A stretch of 6,891 nucleotides of DNA, from contig PWPS01000054.1 in assembly GCA_003557065.1 (NCBI GenBank), positions 1-6,891 of the forward strand, read 5' to 3'. Position 1 is the first letter of the stretch. Each line of letters opens with the position of its first letter. Positions 5,593 through 6,891 of this stretch are shown in pieces. Made by a program: the position numbers and the translations under genes. A model generated the notes under the pieces. That model made no database searches. It was not told the origin of the DNA and saw only the letters and a list, made by a program, of their open reading frames with translations. Source of the stretch: Candidatus Nealsoniibacteriota bacterium (GTDB lineage Bacteria > Patescibacteriota > Minisyncoccia > Minisyncoccales > PWPS01).

Positions 5593-5829
5593 CTATTCCA
5601 TCTTTTGAATAAATTTTTCAATTCTTTTCTTTTCCAACTCTTTTCTATCATTAAAATAAAGATCAAGTATTATTTTTAGATCCATTAATTCCTTATCAAG
5701 AGCTTCCGTGTCCTTTGAATCGGTAGCTTTTAAGTAATTATCTTTTTGAATACACTCTCTTAAATGATCAAAAAGAACCATTTTACAAAAATACTTATTG
5801 CCCCAAAGTCCTTTTAATAGTTTTTCCAT
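5593..5829 (-). CDS. Small hypothetical protein, charged and helical
   Basis: A 78-aa protein that I do not recognise. The N-terminal part (residues 1-30) is mixed hydrophobic with two cysteines (C15 and C26) in NKYFCKMVLFDHLREC. The C-terminal half is lysine- and glutamate-rich and likely helical (about 44-78, DTEALDKELMDLKIILDLYF then ELEKKRIEKF). It is the only gene here ending in TAG. It starts 16 nt after a terminator, has no Shine-Dalgarno motif and no clear promoter of its own. Against chance, the amino-acid make-up is that of a normal small protein and the orientation matches all neighbours. It is probably real, but with less certainty than the other genes. Confidence 0.65.
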   Translation of the reverse strand: MEKLLKGLWGNKYFCKMVLFDHLRECIQKDNYLKATDSKDTEALDKELMDLKIILDLYFNDRKELEKKRIEKFIQKME

Positions 5830-5844
5830 TTTTTTAGATAAACT

Positions 5845-5871
5845 TATAAAAAACCGCTAAAATAGCGGCTT
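5845..5871 (-). terminator. Rho-independent terminator after the tRNA pair
   Basis: Minus-strand RNA forms AGCCGCUA UUU UAGCGGUU with one G-U pair (A-C on the plus strand, so it is directed at the minus transcript), then a U-run. It is 188 nt downstream of tRNA-Ala and ends the tRNA unit before any protein gene. The stem closely resembles the hairpin in the 23S leader at 1347-1370. Confidence 0.85.
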
Positions 5872-5908
5872 AAAAGTGGTGTTTGTTGGATAAAGTTGGA
5901 ACTCACTT

Positions 5909-5923
5909 TCGGGAAAATCCCGA
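5909..5923. repeat. Short perfect palindrome TCGGGA AAA TCCCGA
   Basis: A six-bp perfect inverted repeat with a three-base loop lies in the trailer between tRNA-Ala and the terminator. No function can be assigned. It may be part of the same hairpin-rich cluster as the GC-rich element next to it. Confidence 0.4.
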
Positions 5924-5932
5924 CTAATTCTG

Positions 5933-6037
5933 TTCCGCCGCCAGCCGCCGCAAGCGGCGGGCGCGCTCTCCGTCAGTTTCAAAAAACCCTGGAATTATCT
6001 GGCGGAAATGCCTGCCGAGGCGCGAAGCGCCGAGGCA
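5933..6037. repeat. GC-rich hairpin cluster with flanking inverted repeats
   Basis: This stretch is far richer in GC than the genes around it. An outer inverted repeat pairs TTCCGCC(GCC)AG (5933-5944) with CTGGCGGAA (5999-6007), about 75 bp in all. Inside is CCGCCG CAAG CGGCGG (5945-5960). Next to it is a nested palindrome, TGCCT ... GGCGC GAA GCGCC ... AGGCA (6009-6037). It has no ORF of its own. It could be a mobile miniature repeat of the REP/MITE kind, or a structured trailer of the tRNA transcript. Only one copy is visible in the window. Confidence 0.55.
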
Positions 6038-6058
6038 AACAATCGCACAAATACATTT

Positions 6059-6135
6059 TGGTGGACCCTGTCGGACTCGAACCGACGACCCCCACTTTGC
6101 AAAAGTGGTGCTCTAGCCAACTGAGCTAAGGGCCC
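6059..6135 (-). tRNA. tRNA-Ala (anticodon TGC), CCA encoded
   Basis: A 74-nt cloverleaf plus an encoded CCA. The acceptor stem is GGGCCCT with AGGGTCC and contains the G3-U70 pair that marks alanine tRNAs. The D arm is AGCTCAGTTGGCTAGAGC. The anticodon stem is CCACT / AGTGG around the loop TTTGCAA (anticodon TGC). The T arm contains GGTTCGAGTCC. It is the second of the Ile-Ala pair normally found between 16S and 23S genes. Confidence 0.97.
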
Positions 6136-6201
6136 ATAAACTTACTTGTCATCACCAATATTAACAATGGTGGCGAACACGAATTAATTTTTTAAAACTT
6201 G

Positions 6202-6275
6202 TGCGGCTGCCTGGACTCGAACCAGGGACCTCGTCATTATCAGTGACGCGCTCTTACCAACTGAGCTACAGCCGC
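6202..6275 (-). tRNA. tRNA-Ile (anticodon GAT), CCA not encoded
   Basis: A 74-nt cloverleaf. The acceptor stem is GCGGCTG with CAGCCGC and discriminator A. The D arm is AGCTCAGTTGGTAAGAGC. The anticodon stem is CGTCA / TGACG around the loop CTGATAA (anticodon GAT). The T arm contains GGTTCGAGTCC. After the discriminator the DNA reads CAA, so CCA must be added by the nucleotidyltransferase, unlike its partner tRNA-Ala. It lies 66 nt upstream of tRNA-Ala in the same orientation. Confidence 0.97.
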
Positions 6276-6314
6276 TCATCAGAATCAATCTATTCCAAAT
6301 ATTTATACAGTCAC

Positions 6315-6342
6315 ATTCTAGCAAAAATCAAAAACTTTACAA
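6315..6342 (-). promoter_or_regulatory. Probable promoter of the tRNA-Ile/tRNA-Ala unit
   Basis: TTGTAA (6337-6342, four of six) is followed after 16 bp by TAGAAT (6315-6320, five of six) with TGC just before it (extended -10). The TTTTTGCTAGAATG block closely matches the 23S promoter's TTTTTGCTACAATG. A better -35, TTGACT at 6342-6347, is spaced 21 bp away, which is too far. It lies just downstream of the post-16S terminator. Confidence 0.55.
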
Positions 6343-6363
6343 GTCAAGTAAAAACGATTTAAT

Positions 6364-6396
6364 CAAAAAAACAAAAACGCGGACAAGCCGCGTTTT
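6364..6396 (-). terminator. Rho-independent terminator after 16S rRNA
   Basis: The minus strand forms AAAACGCGG CTTGT CCGCGTTTT, a nine-bp stem followed by a T-rich run (TTTTTTT after a G). It is about 140 nt past the 16S 3' end and before the tRNA genes. A terminator here is unusual in an rrn operon and suggests 16S is its own transcription unit. Confidence 0.82.
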
Positions 6397-6419
6397 GTTT
6401 TGGTTCTTTAGAGCTGCTC

Positions 6420-6459
6420 CGAAGATCTCCCCGGCGCCGACTAGGTCGGCGGATCTTCG
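6420..6459 (-). other. Hairpin between the 16S 3' end and its terminator
   Basis: CGAAGATC pairs with GATCTTCG (6420-6427 and 6452-6459). Inside, CGCCGAC pairs with GTCGGCG around a three-base loop, with a one-sided 7-nt bulge (6428-6434). It is the second of three consecutive structures after 16S. It may be a processing signal. Confidence 0.6.
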
Positions 6460-6475
6460 TTTTGAGCCAAAGATC

Positions 6476-6526
6476 AGTGCTCGAGAGTTGAAGTTCGAAT
6501 TCCAAACTTCAACTTTCGTCGACACT
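6476..6526 (-). other. Long hairpin directly downstream of 16S rRNA
   Basis: A stem of roughly 20 bp with small bulges: AGTG / CACT, TCGA / TCGA and a perfect ten-bp block AGTTGAAGTT / AACTTCAACT around a nine-base loop. It begins right after the U-run that follows helix 45, so it marks the 3' edge of the mature 16S. In most operons the 16S 3' flank pairs with its 5' flank; here the 3' flank folds on itself. It is a good candidate for a double-strand-specific RNase site. Confidence 0.7.
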
Positions 6527-6534
6527 AAAAAAAA

Positions 6535-6891
6535 TATATGGTCCACCAGCAGGTTCCCCTACCGGTGCCTTGTTACAACTTCGTCCCTCTCACTGGGCCT
6601 ACCGTGGTGCTCCAAATGGAACGTTTCGGGTATTCCCAGCTCGCTTGACGTGATGGGCAGTGAGTACAAGGCTCAGGGAGGTATTCACGGCTGCATTGCT
6701 GATCAGCCGTTACTAGCGATTCCAACTTCATGAGGTCAAATTGCAGACCTCAATCCGAACTGGGACCAGTTTTGATGAGATTTGCTCCCCCTTACGGGTT
6801 TGCAGAGCCCATTGTACTGGCCATTGTATCATGTGTGCAGCCCAAGGCATAAGGGTCATGCTGACTTGGCGTCATCCCCACCTTCCTCCCA
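6535..6891 (-). rRNA. rrs: 16S ribosomal RNA, 3' portion (partial), without anti-Shine-Dalgarno
   Basis: The minus strand reads as the last ~355 nt of 16S rRNA: GGGAGGAAGGTGGGGATGACG at the window edge, then CACACATGATACAATGG, GAATCGCTAGTAA, CTTGTACTCACTGCCCATCAC, AAGTTGTAACAAGG and helix 45 (6544-6567, a perfect ten-bp stem with a GGAA loop). After helix 45 it reads GACCATATATTTTTTTT instead of GGATCACCTCCTT, so the anti-SD core is missing. Compared with E. coli it carries A1396U, C1400U, G1405A and C1496U; the last two keep a base pair. Helix 44 is about 14 nt shorter. The exact 3' end is uncertain, somewhere between about 6527 and 6540. The conserved helices argue for a functional gene rather than a decayed one. 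Confidence 0.95.

Noticed and set aside
5933..6037. CRISPR array
   Set aside because: The palindromes differ from each other and there are no regularly spaced direct repeats or cas genes.
5896..6129. 77-aa plus-strand open frame ending in VDPVGLEPTTPTLQKW
   Set aside because: It is the antisense of tRNA-Ala plus the GC-rich repeat. This ending is a well-known false protein produced by reading across a tRNA.
6337..6733. Overlapping open frames on both strands over the 16S 3' region (69 and 112 aa)
   Set aside because: They cover 16S rRNA, its processing hairpins and the terminator, with no protein-like features.
6535..6891. 16S pseudogene as the explanation for the unusual bases
   Set aside because: Helix 45 is perfectly paired, G1405A is compensated by C1496U, and A1408, A1492 and A1493 are intact, so decay is unlikely.

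Overview
This window reads as a chromosomal segment from a small-genome bacterium, most likely a member of the Candidate Phyla Radiation (Patescibacteria). The reasons are the divergent rRNA, the AT-rich protein genes, and the mix of families: a conserved-TM-helix channel-like protein, a DUF5320/DUF134 pair and short exported orphans. The phylum call is inference. Every gene lies on the minus strand.

Read along the minus strand (right to left), the window starts inside a 16S rRNA gene and shows its 3' ~355 nt. A long hairpin, a second hairpin and a rho-independent terminator follow. A promoter-like site then precedes tRNA-Ile(GAT) and tRNA-Ala(TGC), the classical pair of the bacterial 16S-23S spacer. 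A GC-rich hairpin/inverted-repeat cluster and another terminator come next. In an ordinary rrn operon the 23S gene would start here. Instead there are about 4.6 kb holding eight protein genes, and only then the 5' ~1.28 kb of 23S rRNA, which has its own consensus promoter. The rRNA locus is therefore split into apparently separate units (16S; Ile-Ala tRNAs; 23S).

The intervening genes, in transcription order, are: a 78-aa orphan; a 134-aa lipoprotein and a 221-aa exported protein that share a C-terminal domain, each with its own promoter, G-rich ribosome binding site and terminator; a DUF5320 protein with its own promoter; then a probable operon of DUF134 (UPF0251) HTH regulator, a 176-aa signal-peptide/TM protein, endonuclease IV (nfo, all nine metal ligands present) and a five-helix MscS-type TM protein without the MscS soluble domain, ending at a strong terminator.

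The most striking signals are in the 16S gene. After helix 45 the canonical CCUCC anti-Shine-Dalgarno tail is absent and a U-rich tail stands in its place. Decoding-site positions are also substituted: A1396U, C1400U, and a covarying G1405A/C1496U pair (E. coli numbering). Six of the eight protein genes lack a Shine-Dalgarno motif and have AT- or A-rich leaders, while the two exported paralogs carry AAGGGGG-type motifs. These observations suggest altered translation initiation, but this is a reading of a single locus.
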